Origin: Antonospora locustae
Lineage: Eukaryota > Microsporidia
DNA length: 64,000 nucleotides
Direction of reading: 5' to 3'
NCBI GenBank assembly: GCA_007674295.1
Contig: CM017447.1
Span: forward strand, 248,001-312,000
Shown here one piece after another: positions 55,834 through 64,000 of the stretch. Below the pieces are notes generated by a model. That model saw only the letters and a list, made by a program, of their open reading frames with translations. It was not told the DNA's origin and searched no databases. Position 1 is the stretch's first letter. Each line of letters begins with the position of its first letter. The position numbers and the translations under genes were made by a program.

Positions 55834-57189
55834 ATGGGGCTGGATACTGTGCACGACAAGGATCTAGAAAAAATTCTGAAACACTACTGCGGTACTCCGT
55901 TTTTTAGAGATAATCCGTACTACATAAGCTTGTGGGAACGGTACTATGTTCTATGTAACAAAAACCCAAGCATTCTCTTCTTTATGAAGCATAAGCGTAT
56001 TTCAAAAAACTACCACTTTCTGTACATAGAGCTGTCCCGGCATTTTGAACTAAAAGGCCTCAAGGATGTCTCGGCATGGATACTGCAAAGAGCCATAGAA
56101 GCAGGTGTATACCGAAGTGAAGTCCTTGTATCAGAGCTAATAAGGCTTGGAAGGCCACCTGGTGCATTGGCAATGGACGAGATTGCAAGAGAGCTGAATC
56201 CACAAGACTTTGTCCTCTGGGGAAAGAAATGGTGCTCCAAAGAAAGCACCTCTAAGTGCGAGAGGAAGTCTTTAGAAGATGGAAAACATAAATGTGCAAC
56301 GAATGTGCTAAAAGAGATAGGTAGCAGCGAAGGCTTGAGTTTCTCTGCAAGTGGAGGCGCTTCCAGTGCACAGAATGTTCACATAGCTGCACAATGCAAG
56401 TTGGGTTTGAATGAAAAAAAGTGTTCAGGTTTCAAAATGCAAGACTTTTCTATTGCACATGAAATGTCGTATGAACGTCATAACGAGTCTGAAAGCTCTG
56501 CTGTGTGCCTCGGAAGAGCAAACTCAAAGTGCAATGAGGAAAGAATTCATATTGGAGCAGAATTCACAATAGAAAATCGTGTGTTCTACGTTAAAAGCAG
56601 GATTAGCAAGCACCTGCTGTTTGCGATAGAAATGCCTGATAGTGCATCTGAGCACCAAGCAACTGAGGTAATGCATTACACTATACAAATAGATGGAAAT
56701 GGAATGTGCAGAGCACATTTTGACAAGTATATTCCAGATAGAATAGTGAGTCTAGGCCAAGTACTACTATATAAACATTATGAACTAGGGCTCTTGAGCT
56801 CTGCAGTCTGCTTGATGCCAGAGCTTAACATCTTCTTCTTTCTGAAGGCACTTGAAATCGCCATGTATTATGCGAAAAAGGGTGTTTTCTTTGCAGACCT
56901 TTCTGTGGACAACTTCTTTATAGACGACGACATGTCTCTGGTTCTTTGCACATTTTCCCAAGAAGAAAAGGGCTGTGTTTGGAAATACCGTGTTTTTTCG
57001 GAACTTGGCATAGAACATGCAAACACATACATGAACATGGAAATAGAGACGGCCCTTAGTGATTTAAATGCAAAGGTTCACATCATAGACACAGAGGATA
57101 TGTTGCTGCGACTCAGAATTGCTATTTTTGAAAAAAACATCGCAGAGCACAACAACAAACACAAACTATACTTTCGGGCAAATGCATAG
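55834..57189 (+). CDS. BUB1: Bub1/Mad3-like checkpoint protein with degenerate kinase domain
   Basis: 451 residues. The N-terminal region (about 15-105) carries a Bub1/Mad3 TPR unit: LWERYYVLCNKNPSILFFMKHKRISKNYHFLYIELSRHFELKGLKDVSAWILQRAIEAGV. The C-terminal half looks like a Bub1 kinase domain: FFADLSVDNFFIDDDMSLVLC stands where kinases have HGDIKPDN. Asp355 and Asn360 are kept. The Lys of that loop is Ser357, the DFG site reads CTF near residue 372, and the ATP lysine of VAIK appears to be Glu266. It thus seems to be a pseudokinase. The middle is Ser/Glu/Lys-rich. Confidence 0.75.
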   Translation: MGLDTVHDKDLEKILKHYCGTPFFRDNPYYISLWERYYVLCNKNPSILFFMKHKRISKNYHFLYIELSRHFELKGLKDVSAWILQRAIEAGVYRSEVLVSELIRLGRPPGALAMDEIARELNPQDFVLWGKKWCSKESTSKCERKSLEDGKHKCATNVLKEIGSSEGLSFSASGGASSAQNVHIAAQCKLGLNEKKCSGFKMQDFSIAHEMSYERHNESESSAVCLGRANSKCNEERIHIGAEFTIENRVFYVKSRISKHLLFAIEMPDSASEHQATEVMHYTIQIDGNGMCRAHFDKYIPDRIVSLGQVLLYKHYELGLLSSAVCLMPELNIFFFLKALEIAMYYAKKGVFFADLSVDNFFIDDDMSLVLCTFSQEEKGCVWKYRVFSELGIEHANTYMNMEIETALSDLNAKVHIIDTEDMLLRLRIAIFEKNIAEHNNKHKLYFRANA

Positions 57190-57263
57190 CTGATTTCAGA
57201 AGATGAATGCTGCATATGTGAACTTTGTGCACAGCATACAAGCACATCGTAGGTCCAGCACAA

Positions 57264-59252
57264 ATGGAGGTCTTTCCAATTTTAACACAGATGAGCCCCA
57301 TGAATGTGGAAGATTTGCCGATATGTGCATATCGCACACAGATACTGGAAACAATAAAGTCAAATGCTGTGACGATTATAAAGGGCCCGACAGGCTGCGG
57401 AAAATCAACTTTCATACCAATACTTCTGGCCAAGTACTATAAAGTCGCTATAGTCGAGCCTCGTCGCATTGCAGTTATTTCGCTTTACGAGAACATAAAA
57501 TCGCATTGCGACGCAGGATATAAAATTCGGTTTAGTAGAAAAAACACAGATGCCCAAGTGTGTATATTTACTGATGGAATGTTTCTAAACGAAAAATGGG
57601 ACTTTAACATGGTAGTTGTGGACGAAGTTCATGAGAGGACAGTAAGAATGGATGCTGTACTGAGTATTCTAAAGAGAAAACTCTGCGAATCTACGTCAGA
57701 CAAAAAAAATGACAGTTGTACAGAAAGTGGAGTGACCAAGGTGTTATTGATGTCAGCTACTGTGGACACACAAGCTCTTGAGAGGTTTTTCGGTGCTTCA
57801 CTGCTGGAAATACAATGTAACACGTTTCCTATTAAGGTGTTTTATGAGGAAAGGCCTGTTGCAGACTATGTTCTTGCATCATTTGTGAAGGTGAAGGAGA
57901 TACTTAGAGAATCACGGGGTGTGGTGGGACGCAAAAAGTCGCTGAGCGCGGAAGTTAGGTGTAGTAAGATGTGCAGCGCAGCAACCAGTCGTAAGATTCA
58001 GATTACGGAGCACAGGGAAGCTTCTAAAGAAGAGAGTCAAAGATGCGAGGATGTGCTGGTTTTTCTTCCTGGTGAGGAGGACATAAATGATTTACACGTG
58101 CTTCTACAGGGAATTCTTGACATTAACGTGCTTAGAATACACTCAACGCTAAGCGACAGAGACCAGCAGGCTATATTTGCCCCATCTTCTCTTCGAAAGG
58201 TCATTCTCTCCACAAACATATGCGAGACATCTCTGACAATTCCAGGTGTGGGATTCGTAATTGACTGTGGACTGCAGAAAGTAAAAATGCATGAAGCACT
58301 TTCCTCAATGTTTCTGTCTAAAGAAAAAGCTTTTGACAGAGAGAACAGCCAGGAAGAAGGTTTCTGTTATATAAGCCTAATGGGAATTATACCAGTTTCG
58401 AAGGAATCTGCGGAGCAGCGCGCTGGAAGATCAAACAGGTCGGGCACGGGAACTGTGTATCGCTTGTACACAGAGGAGTCATACAAAAGTCTTAAGAAAC
58501 CAGTGCCCGAAATCAAGACCGCTGATCTTAGAACTGTGCTTCTCCGCCTAATAGATCATGGTGTTGACATACTAAACCTGGATATGATAGATCTCCCAAG
58601 TCGAAGAAACTTCAAAGCAGCATTGAGTTTTCTGCTATGTATGGAATTTATTGAAATCAGCCACATGCACTCAACAGACAAAGACGAAATAGATGACATA
58701 TTTAATGCTGTGTCTGGTGCTGCTCAGAAAGAGAATGGCAGGAGTGACACCATTTGCAATGATATAAACATATCAATAACCACACTTGGAAAGAAGATGC
58801 TCAGGTATCCGCTGGATGTTCATCTAGCATACTTTTTTGACATGTGCTGCGTAGCAGGAGTCCAGGATACGGGTGCAATGTTGGTTTCTCTCATAAGTCT
58901 TGATAACTACAACTTTCTTCAGAAAAGGAATGGCAATGACATTCAAGACTTGCTGCAAATTTTCAAGTTGTATTTGCTAGGGGAAGTTCACATGTTGGGT
59001 CTAGACAAAGCCCGCAAAATATACATGCAACTGAAAGCCAAGAACAAGTCGCAGGAAGAAGCGATTGAGGCTGTGTTCAGTCAAGCCTTCAAGTACAATC
59101 TGAGCACACGGCAAAAAAATGGCAGCTACAGGCATGAACAAAGCGGAGTATTGTTTCATGCAAGAAGCAATGAAAAGAAAATTGTTTTTGTTGATCTAGT
59201 CTGCATTAACAGAACATATGCACGCATTATTGGAAGATACTGTAGCGAATGA
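57264..59252 (+). CDS. DExH-box RNA helicase (DEVH variant of the DEAH group)
   Basis: 662 residues from the ATG at 57264; the preceding frame has no ATG. The helicase core has Walker A GPTGCGKST (from residue 41), VEPRRIAVISL (Ia), VVVDEVHERT (motif II at Asp120, with Val where Ala is usual), LLMSATVDTQALERFF (III), STNICETSLTIPGVGFVIDCG (V) and QRAGRSNRSG (VI). An accessory winged-helix/ratchet and OB-like end follow (LDVHLAYFFDMCCVAG, LDNYNFLQKR). It is close to DEAH RNA helicases of the Prp/Dhr type, but which one cannot be told. Confidence 0.93.
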   Translation: MEVFPILTQMSPMNVEDLPICAYRTQILETIKSNAVTIIKGPTGCGKSTFIPILLAKYYKVAIVEPRRIAVISLYENIKSHCDAGYKIRFSRKNTDAQVCIFTDGMFLNEKWDFNMVVVDEVHERTVRMDAVLSILKRKLCESTSDKKNDSCTESGVTKVLLMSATVDTQALERFFGASLLEIQCNTFPIKVFYEERPVADYVLASFVKVKEILRESRGVVGRKKSLSAEVRCSKMCSAATSRKIQITEHREASKEESQRCEDVLVFLPGEEDINDLHVLLQGILDINVLRIHSTLSDRDQQAIFAPSSLRKVILSTNICETSLTIPGVGFVIDCGLQKVKMHEALSSMFLSKEKAFDRENSQEEGFCYISLMGIIPVSKESAEQRAGRSNRSGTGTVYRLYTEESYKSLKKPVPEIKTADLRTVLLRLIDHGVDILNLDMIDLPSRRNFKAALSFLLCMEFIEISHMHSTDKDEIDDIFNAVSGAAQKENGRSDTICNDINISITTLGKKMLRYPLDVHLAYFFDMCCVAGVQDTGAMLVSLISLDNYNFLQKRNGNDIQDLLQIFKLYLLGEVHMLGLDKARKIYMQLKAKNKSQEEAIEAVFSQAFKYNLSTRQKNGSYRHEQSGVLFHARSNEKKIVFVDLVCINRTYARIIGRYCSE

Positions 59253-59663
59253 CATGGTATTGCCACTTAAAAAGGTGCTTTTGCTAGTGTTCTGAGTATG
59301 TGTGTCATAGTATAAATAAGAAACAAGCTGTGTCTCGTGTACTCGTTCTGTTCTTGCAAATCGCTTCTCTGGCAAAAACTTAATTACAACAAGAATACGT
59401 GTTTTGGTGTTTTCGCAGATATACATAAACCAGAGACAAAGAGCAGGCAAGTAGTAAAGATTTGACTCTATGTACATCTAAGTTGGAGAATGTGATAACA
59501 GAACACTGATCAAAAATAATTTACTGTATACTGAACTCTAGGCAAGCGAAAACACACTATATGATGCGTAATTGAGACGAGAAGCACTTATACTAATGCA
59601 AAGACAACTTCTTACATGCTCATAACTACACAGATACTTTGTCTAATGTTCGAAAATTTGACT
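59253..59663. other. Intergenic stretch between convergent genes, empty
   Basis: About 410 nt between the helicase and DHHC genes; no supported frame, RNA gene or repeat was seen. Confidence 0.45.
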
Positions 59664-60584
59664 TCATACATCAATGTCACTGCTCTCTACATTCTTCTTT
59701 GGAAATGAAATGCCATCACCTTTTGTTGTGTATGTTGGCAAAAACCATTCAATCCAGTTATCCCCAAAGACCTCGCACCAGTTTTTAAACTTTCCTATGT
59801 TATATGGGTTCAGATACTTTTTGTTTCGGCTATTACTTCTATTTATGACAGGGCCTTCTTGGAAAACATCGTTGTGCGAGTTATCACCCAAAATAAAAGA
59901 GTTCAAGGCATAAAACTCCACTGTAGTCTCATTGTTTAATATTAACAATGTGTGAAACACCAGCAAGGTAATGTAATATATAATCAGAGGTCCCAGCAGA
60001 GCCACGTTAACGATGTAGTGCACCATGTAGATTGTATCGTTGTCTCTTCTTAAGATTTGATGAATATAGACATACACTGTGAATATCACCAGTATCGAGT
60101 TGTAGAACAGAAACTGATAGAAGAATTTGTATCGCTGAAACACGATGCATGTGCCAAGAAGAAAGCAGTGATGGTCGTACTTTAAATAACACTTTCCGCA
60201 TTTGGAACAGTGGTGTGCACGGGGTGGCTTGAATGTGTCGCATATAGGGCAAACGCGCAAGTTTTTCGTTATCTTTTCTATCATCTCAGATGCAAAGAAC
60301 GGGTTGCAATTAGTTGTGTCAAGTGTGTCTCTCGTCTCCAGTCTTGCCTTGGGAAAAAGATCCTTTGTACTGATGTCATCTGAAGACTGGATTCTCAGGT
60401 ACATGATCAATGAAATTCCTAGAAGAACATGATACACTATGAATATTATGATGAAGTAGACCGAATCTATTCGTTCCTGATCAATACAAAGAAGTCCAAC
60501 AAAGACAAAGTACGTGTATATATTCAAAGCTGTATAGGATGTGGTCAGCAAAAAGGTGAACAGGTCTCTAATAAATTCTAGCAT
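59664..60584 (-). CDS. Second DHHC palmitoyltransferase, divergent
   Basis: 306 residues. Two membrane helices near the N-terminus are followed by VCPICDTFKPPRAHHCSKCGKC and KYDHHCFLLGTCI (about 110-150), then two long hydrophobic helices. CFLLGTCI replaces the common CPWV.NC, yet the DHHC itself is intact. The tail reaches GDGISFPKKN. The PP-x-AHHC layout is typical of the zDHHC domain. It is longer than the plus-strand DHHC protein and clearly a different paralogue. It probably acts on the ER or Golgi membranes. Confidence 0.95.
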   Translation of the reverse strand: MLEFIRDLFTFLLTTSYTALNIYTYFVFVGLLCIDQERIDSVYFIIIFIVYHVLLGISLIMYLRIQSSDDISTKDLFPKARLETRDTLDTTNCNPFFASEMIEKITKNLRVCPICDTFKPPRAHHCSKCGKCYLKYDHHCFLLGTCIVFQRYKFFYQFLFYNSILVIFTVYVYIHQILRRDNDTIYMVHYIVNVALLGPLIIYYITLLVFHTLLILNNETTVEFYALNSFILGDNSHNDVFQEGPVINRSNSRNKKYLNPYNIGKFKNWCEVFGDNWIEWFLPTYTTKGDGISFPKKNVESSDIDV

Positions 60585-60653
60585 CTAAGGGTTCACAATT
60601 TGCGTCCAAATAGTTCACATGCACACAATATCTCTTCAGAACTGCCATTATAC

Positions 60654-61067
60654 ATGTTGTTTTCAGCAAGTAGTTTATCCGCATTCTATTCAGGGCATGC
60701 AACTGCATACTTGACGTATACGTTCTGGTCTTCGAGAACCCAAAACCTCTACTTTATTGTGTTCGCAAAATTTGCATCTGATGTTAGCATATTAAAAGCC
60801 CTGATGCGCTTAAAGTACATTTTCTGGCTGATTGTCGTTCCGTTGATTTATCCCCTGCTTCTTGTAAAGTATCTGCGAGTAGAAAGGTCTGGACTTATGG
60901 AGCTGGTTTTCTTTTGGCCGCTGATTCTTGTTGACTTTCTGCTTCTTGCTGTGCTTTTGTGGATAGGACTAGAGCTTTATCAAAAGAACAGCATCTGTCT
61001 ATTGAACAGTCCAATTGCCTTAACAGCAGCCAAATGTCCGGAGGACGGAAAGCAGTATAAAGCATAA
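60654..61067 (+). CDS. Hypothetical membrane protein, 137 aa
   Basis: The first ATG of the frame is 60654 (MLFSASSLSAFYSGHA). About four hydrophobic helices are visible, including YLTYTFW..., YIFWLIVVPLIYPLLLVKYL, LVFFWPLILVDFLLLAVLLW. The C-terminus is short and polar, ending DGKQYKA. No family was recognised; it could be an ER or secretory-path protein. It is divergent from the second DHHC gene, 69 nt away. Confidence 0.55.
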   Translation: MLFSASSLSAFYSGHATAYLTYTFWSSRTQNLYFIVFAKFASDVSILKALMRLKYIFWLIVVPLIYPLLLVKYLRVERSGLMELVFFWPLILVDFLLLAVLLWIGLELYQKNSICLLNSPIALTAAKCPEDGKQYKA

Positions 61068-61199
61068 CGTGCATTTAAACAATATTTAGTGATTATAGCT
61101 CAAAGCATCATGCTGCAAAAAATTATAGCGTTACAGTACATTCTACTTCTGGTGGTATGATATGAAGAGTAGTGCAGTTGCAAATAAATATTATTGCGC

Positions 61200-61550
61200 T
61201 CAGAACTCTGTTATCTTCTTGTTAATTACCTGGGGGTTTTCCTCCTTGAGTCTCTTCATTGTGATGTCTTTGATGTCAAACTGGCACGCATGCTGATCGA
61301 AAAATCTATGAATAGGGCAGAACACGTGTCCGCATCTGCAAACAAAGTTGTTGGTAAGCCTCAGCTTTCTTCCGCACTTGAAGCACTTTGTTGCAACATC
61401 TTTTCTCTTTTCTGGAGAAGTCCTACTTGCCTCAACTTTTGCGGTATCGCGGCGACGCTTGCTTACCTGGTTGTCTAATGTCCGTGCGGTTCTTCTCTTG
61501 TGCTTTCTGCTTATGATTTTTTCCTCGTCGCTGAACTCCCTCATGTTCAT
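61200..61550 (-). CDS. AN1-type zinc-finger protein
   Basis: 116 residues. The AN1 finger is at about 55-95: KCFKCGRKLRLTNNFVCRCGHVFCPIHRFFDQHACQFD, with the full C..C, C.CG..FC..HR...H.C ligand set. It is preceded by a basic helix (SRKHKRRTARTLD). There is no A20 finger. AN1 proteins bind ubiquitin or the proteasome/Cdc48 in stress responses. The start ATG is 61550 with another two codons on. Its neighbours are the hypothetical membrane protein and Ssl1. Confidence 0.92.
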   Translation of the reverse strand: MNMREFSDEEKIISRKHKRRTARTLDNQVSKRRRDTAKVEASRTSPEKRKDVATKCFKCGRKLRLTNNFVCRCGHVFCPIHRFFDQHACQFDIKDITMKRLKEENPQVINKKITEF

Positions 61551-62050
61551 ATTGGGGTGGGTTTGTTTTTTTGTTTTTGTGAATTTGTTTCGACAAAGAC
61601 ATTTTGTGTTATGTTGTCTGACTTAGTCCAACAACGAAATGTGTTTTTGTGTTTTCTTTGGTTATTTGAAGCGTTGTATGTCGTCGAAGGAATCAATAGG
61701 TTTCTGCATTGGCAATAACAGTGGCTGCTGTGGAGTGCAAACAATGTGCCCATCCGCGCTTTCTCTGCAACCTTGTGCTACCGACAACTTTATTCAGAAT
61801 ATGCGCTGTTTTGAATTTGCATATTTAACGGCAAGATTGCACCAAACATTTCACTAAGACATTTCGCGTACACGCTACCGTGCAAGCAGGTGCTGAAATA
61901 GCATCTCTTGTTGTGTATGCACCAACAGCCACCTTGTTTTCAAGAGTTGCCCTGAATGCAAGTCATGGGAATTTTCTCTGCATTTAACATCTACTCATAC
62001 CTCATGCAACGGCAAACGCCACATAAAAACTTTTTAAAAATGTCCTTGTT
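61551..62050. other. Intergenic divergent upstream region
   Basis: 500 nt between the AN1 gene and SSL1. A 72-codon Cys-rich plus-strand frame (61639-61857) has no family features and is not accepted. T-rich tracts occur near 61570. No RNA gene was recognised. Confidence 0.4.
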
Positions 62051-63073
62051 ATGTCTACACCGTTTGCTTGGGAGGAGGCATACAGACGTACATGGGAGGA
62101 GTCAAAAGCAACAGTAAATACAGCGGAAAACAAGGACATAAAGACACACAAAGATTATAAGCCATTTAGAAGAGGCCTCATACGGCACTTACACGTAATA
62201 ATAGACCAGAGCGAGAAGATAGATGGTGATGGGTACATTCCAAGCTTCAGATACAACATAATACAGGCACTGGATGCCTTCATTCCACGATTCTATCAGG
62301 AAAATCCTGTGTCCATTTTGACCATTCTATCTGTGTGCAACTCAGATGTTAGAGAGTATGCAGTCGTAGACAGCAACTTTCGCACAAAAAGCTTCTTGGG
62401 TAAGCTAGGTTCGGGGTACTTCTCTCTTCAAAGAGCGTTAGAGGCATCCATTTTACATCTGGAAAAAAGCAGTTATCTGCGCGAGATACTAGTTATCACT
62501 CCAAGCATCTCAATAAGAGACTCATGTAACCTCCATGATGTGTTCGAACAGCTAAAGACACTAAACATAAAGACACACTGCATCAACCTGTGCGGAGAGA
62601 TGCGTGTTCTGCAAAAAATGGCGATGGTTACAAATGGAGTTCATTACGTCCCGATGAACTGTGACCACTTCAAGCTCATTCTTGCCGAGCTTTGTATTCC
62701 CAAGCGCATTAGCTCAAGTCAGCGTGTAAGTCTTCTGAGGCTTGGGTTTCCCGACGTGGTTAGAGAATGGACATTGTGTGCATGCCATCTTGAAATAACA
62801 GAAAATGGATACATATGTGTCAAATGTTCAACAAAAGTCTGTAATTTGCCAACAAAATGCCCTATTTGCGACACACTGCTCGTTTCTCTTGTGAATCTCT
62901 ACAAGTCCATGTATCATCAGTATCCTCTTGATGAATTTGCGAGAAACGAAACACTAAAATGTAGGGTTTGTGCAAGAAAAAGCTTTTCCACATGTGTTAA
63001 GTGTAGCAGTGCATTCTGTTTTGAGTGCGATGTGTTCTTGCACGAGATGGTTGGTCTTTGTCCTTTTTGCTGA
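62051..63073 (+). CDS. SSL1: Ssl1/p44 subunit of TFIIH
   Basis: 340 residues. The N-terminus FAWEEAYRRTWEESK is the Ssl1 lead (W...Y.R.W..). A vWA domain occupies about 45-210 (RGLIRHLHVIIDQSE, LREILVITPSISIRDSCNL). Zinc-binding modules follow: CACHLEITENGYICVKCSTKVCNLPTKCPICD and the C-terminal CRVCARKSFSTCVKC...CPFC RING-like domain. Ssl1 stimulates the Rad3/XPD helicase in transcription and nucleotide-excision repair. Length is a little below yeast (461 aa). Start ATG 62051 is firm. Confidence 0.97.
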   Translation: MSTPFAWEEAYRRTWEESKATVNTAENKDIKTHKDYKPFRRGLIRHLHVIIDQSEKIDGDGYIPSFRYNIIQALDAFIPRFYQENPVSILTILSVCNSDVREYAVVDSNFRTKSFLGKLGSGYFSLQRALEASILHLEKSSYLREILVITPSISIRDSCNLHDVFEQLKTLNIKTHCINLCGEMRVLQKMAMVTNGVHYVPMNCDHFKLILAELCIPKRISSSQRVSLLRLGFPDVVREWTLCACHLEITENGYICVKCSTKVCNLPTKCPICDTLLVSLVNLYKSMYHQYPLDEFARNETLKCRVCARKSFSTCVKCSSAFCFECDVFLHEMVGLCPFC

Positions 63074-63277
63074 AACACAGGATCCTATAGTGCCATAGCA
63101 AAGTAGCGACTTTCCATCCTATGGTGCAATACATGTTCTCGTCCACGCCCATATGTTGCCAATTGCACATAAGCATGTATATTGTGTGATTAGTTGCTAT
63201 CCTAATTGAACAAATTGATTTCACCAAACGGTTAGCACACCAATTGTTAAATAAAATGTTTGATTTTCGAGATATAA

Positions 63278-64000
63278 ATGGACAGCGAAATCACAAACAA
63301 CAAGCTGCACTTGATGGAAGCAAACGAGTGCTCTGCTAACACACATCGTACGTCTTTTATTGCGGGTACCATGGCTTTTGTCACTGTGTATTGTGGTCTC
63401 AAATTCATAACAGGCAGGGCTATAGTATATTTTGTCAAAAGCGTTTTAAGACCACCTTCTGTGGATATAAATGATAAAAGACTGCTGCAACGCATAAAAT
63501 CATCGTTCTGGAGCTTCGTTGTGTACACGTTTCTGGCAACATACGGGCTGCTTTATATTACGCGTACAGACTGGCTGCTGCATCCATCGCAATACGTACA
63601 TATCATCAAAAACCCACCGGTATCAATTTTTTTTCATTACTACGCAGAGTTCATGCACTATGTTCTTGCACTGGGGTTTTTACTTGTAGAACCTCGAGGA
63701 AGAGACTTTTCTCAGATGTTTGCTCACCATTGCTTGACTTTGTTTCTTATATCAGTATCATACAGAAGCAGCTTGCTGCGCTATGGTGTAGTTGTGATGA
63801 TAATTCACGATACAGGCGATCCTTTTCTGGAGATGGCTAAGATATGCAAATACCTGAATCTTCAAGTTGCATCAGGCATCATCTTTGTGCTTTTTTCGAT
63901 AGTTTTTTTCTCCCTGAGAATAGTGTTCTTCCCGCTTTTTGTAATTGGATCAGCCATAAATTTCACGATACTGTCACCAGAGGTCAACTGGACGCATCGC
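63278..64000 (+). CDS. LAG1: TLC-domain protein, Lag1-type ceramide synthase, 3' end outside window
   Basis: ATG 63278 opens a frame of 241 codons that runs off the right edge. A first membrane helix is at about 25-50. Then come the TLC/Lag1 marks: FSQMFAHHCLTLFLISVSYRSS, corresponding to D....HH..T..LI..SY, and VVVMIIHDTGDPFLEMAKICKYLN, the LLHD.SDIFLE.AK..NY block. Ceramide synthases join fatty acyl-CoA to sphingoid base in the ER. The HH pair and the D..D pair are catalytic in the family. Confidence 0.9.
   Translation, partial: MDSEITNNKLHLMEANECSANTHRTSFIAGTMAFVTVYCGLKFITGRAIVYFVKSVLRPPSVDINDKRLLQRIKSSFWSFVVYTFLATYGLLYITRTDWLLHPSQYVHIIKNPPVSIFFHYYAEFMHYVLALGFLLVEPRGRDFSQMFAHHCLTLFLISVSYRSSLLRYGVVVMIIHDTGDPFLEMAKICKYLNLQVASGIIFVLFSIVFFSLRIVFFPLFVIGSAINFTILSPEVNWTHR

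Noticed and set aside
61639..61857. Cysteine-rich 72-codon frame upstream of SSL1
   Set aside because: Cysteine content alone, no ligand pattern; the composition follows T/G-rich DNA.

Overview
The window looks like nuclear DNA of a microsporidian, or a very close relative. Genes are short versions of eukaryotic families (Rpn8, CCT1, topoisomerase II, Ssl1, Ada2, Rbx1, Krr1) packed on both strands with gaps often under 200 nt. No protein gene needs an intron to read through. Three nuclear-type tRNA genes are present; tRNA-Ile(UAU) carries an intron, as I recall for the few intron-bearing tRNAs of Encephalitozoon. The species cannot be fixed by reading alone. The moderate base composition argues against the very AT-rich genera.

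Layout. 1-9 kb: tail of an Atm1-like ABC transporter, an unknown helical protein, a Pwp1-like WD protein, tRNA-Ile with intron, Gpi1, Rpn8, a small unknown protein, Uba4, tRNA-Ala and a kinesin. 9-16 kb: a zinc-finger/propeller-like protein, a p24 cargo receptor, Gpi2, lysyl-tRNA synthetase, tRNA-Val and Utp23. 16.2-17.4 kb: a wrecked sugar transporter of the MFS family. 17.6-28 kb: topoisomerase II (with one frame break), an SLC41/MgtE magnesium transporter, a heat-shock-factor-type regulator, a Vma21-like peptide, long tRNase Z, Rbx1, exosome Rrp46 and a Prp31-like Nop protein. 28.2-33.3 kb: one very long gene for a contracted eukaryotic acetyl-CoA carboxylase. 33.4-44.2 kb: two unknown helical proteins, Krr1, an AZUL-HECT ubiquitin ligase, an Arp8-like protein, Utp15, an Hpc2/ubinuclein protein, a DHHC acyltransferase and a RhoGAP. 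44.5-52.8 kb: CCT1, ribosomal protein uS2, Mlh1, a Sec10-like exocyst subunit, a patch of doubtful small membrane ORFs and a Swt1-like PIN protein. 53-64 kb: a triple-SANT corepressor-like protein, Ada2, a Bub1/Mad3-like protein with a dead-looking kinase domain, a DExH helicase, a second DHHC enzyme, a small membrane protein, an AN1 zinc-finger protein, Ssl1 and the first part of a Lag1-type ceramide synthase.

Themes. Ribosome assembly and RNA processing: Pwp1, Utp23, Krr1, Utp15, Rrp46, tRNase Z and Uba4. Chromatin and transcription: Arp8, Hpc2, the Snt1-like protein, Ada2, Ssl1 and HSF. Membrane lipids and anchors: Gpi1 and Gpi2 of GPI-GlcNAc transferase, two DHHC enzymes, acetyl-CoA carboxylase and ceramide synthase. 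Points most worth checking are the altered biotin site of the carboxylase, the topoisomerase II frameshift, the decayed transporter, the Bub1 pseudokinase and the HECT ligase with an E6AP-type N-terminal finger. All assignments come from reading motifs; no search or alignment was run.
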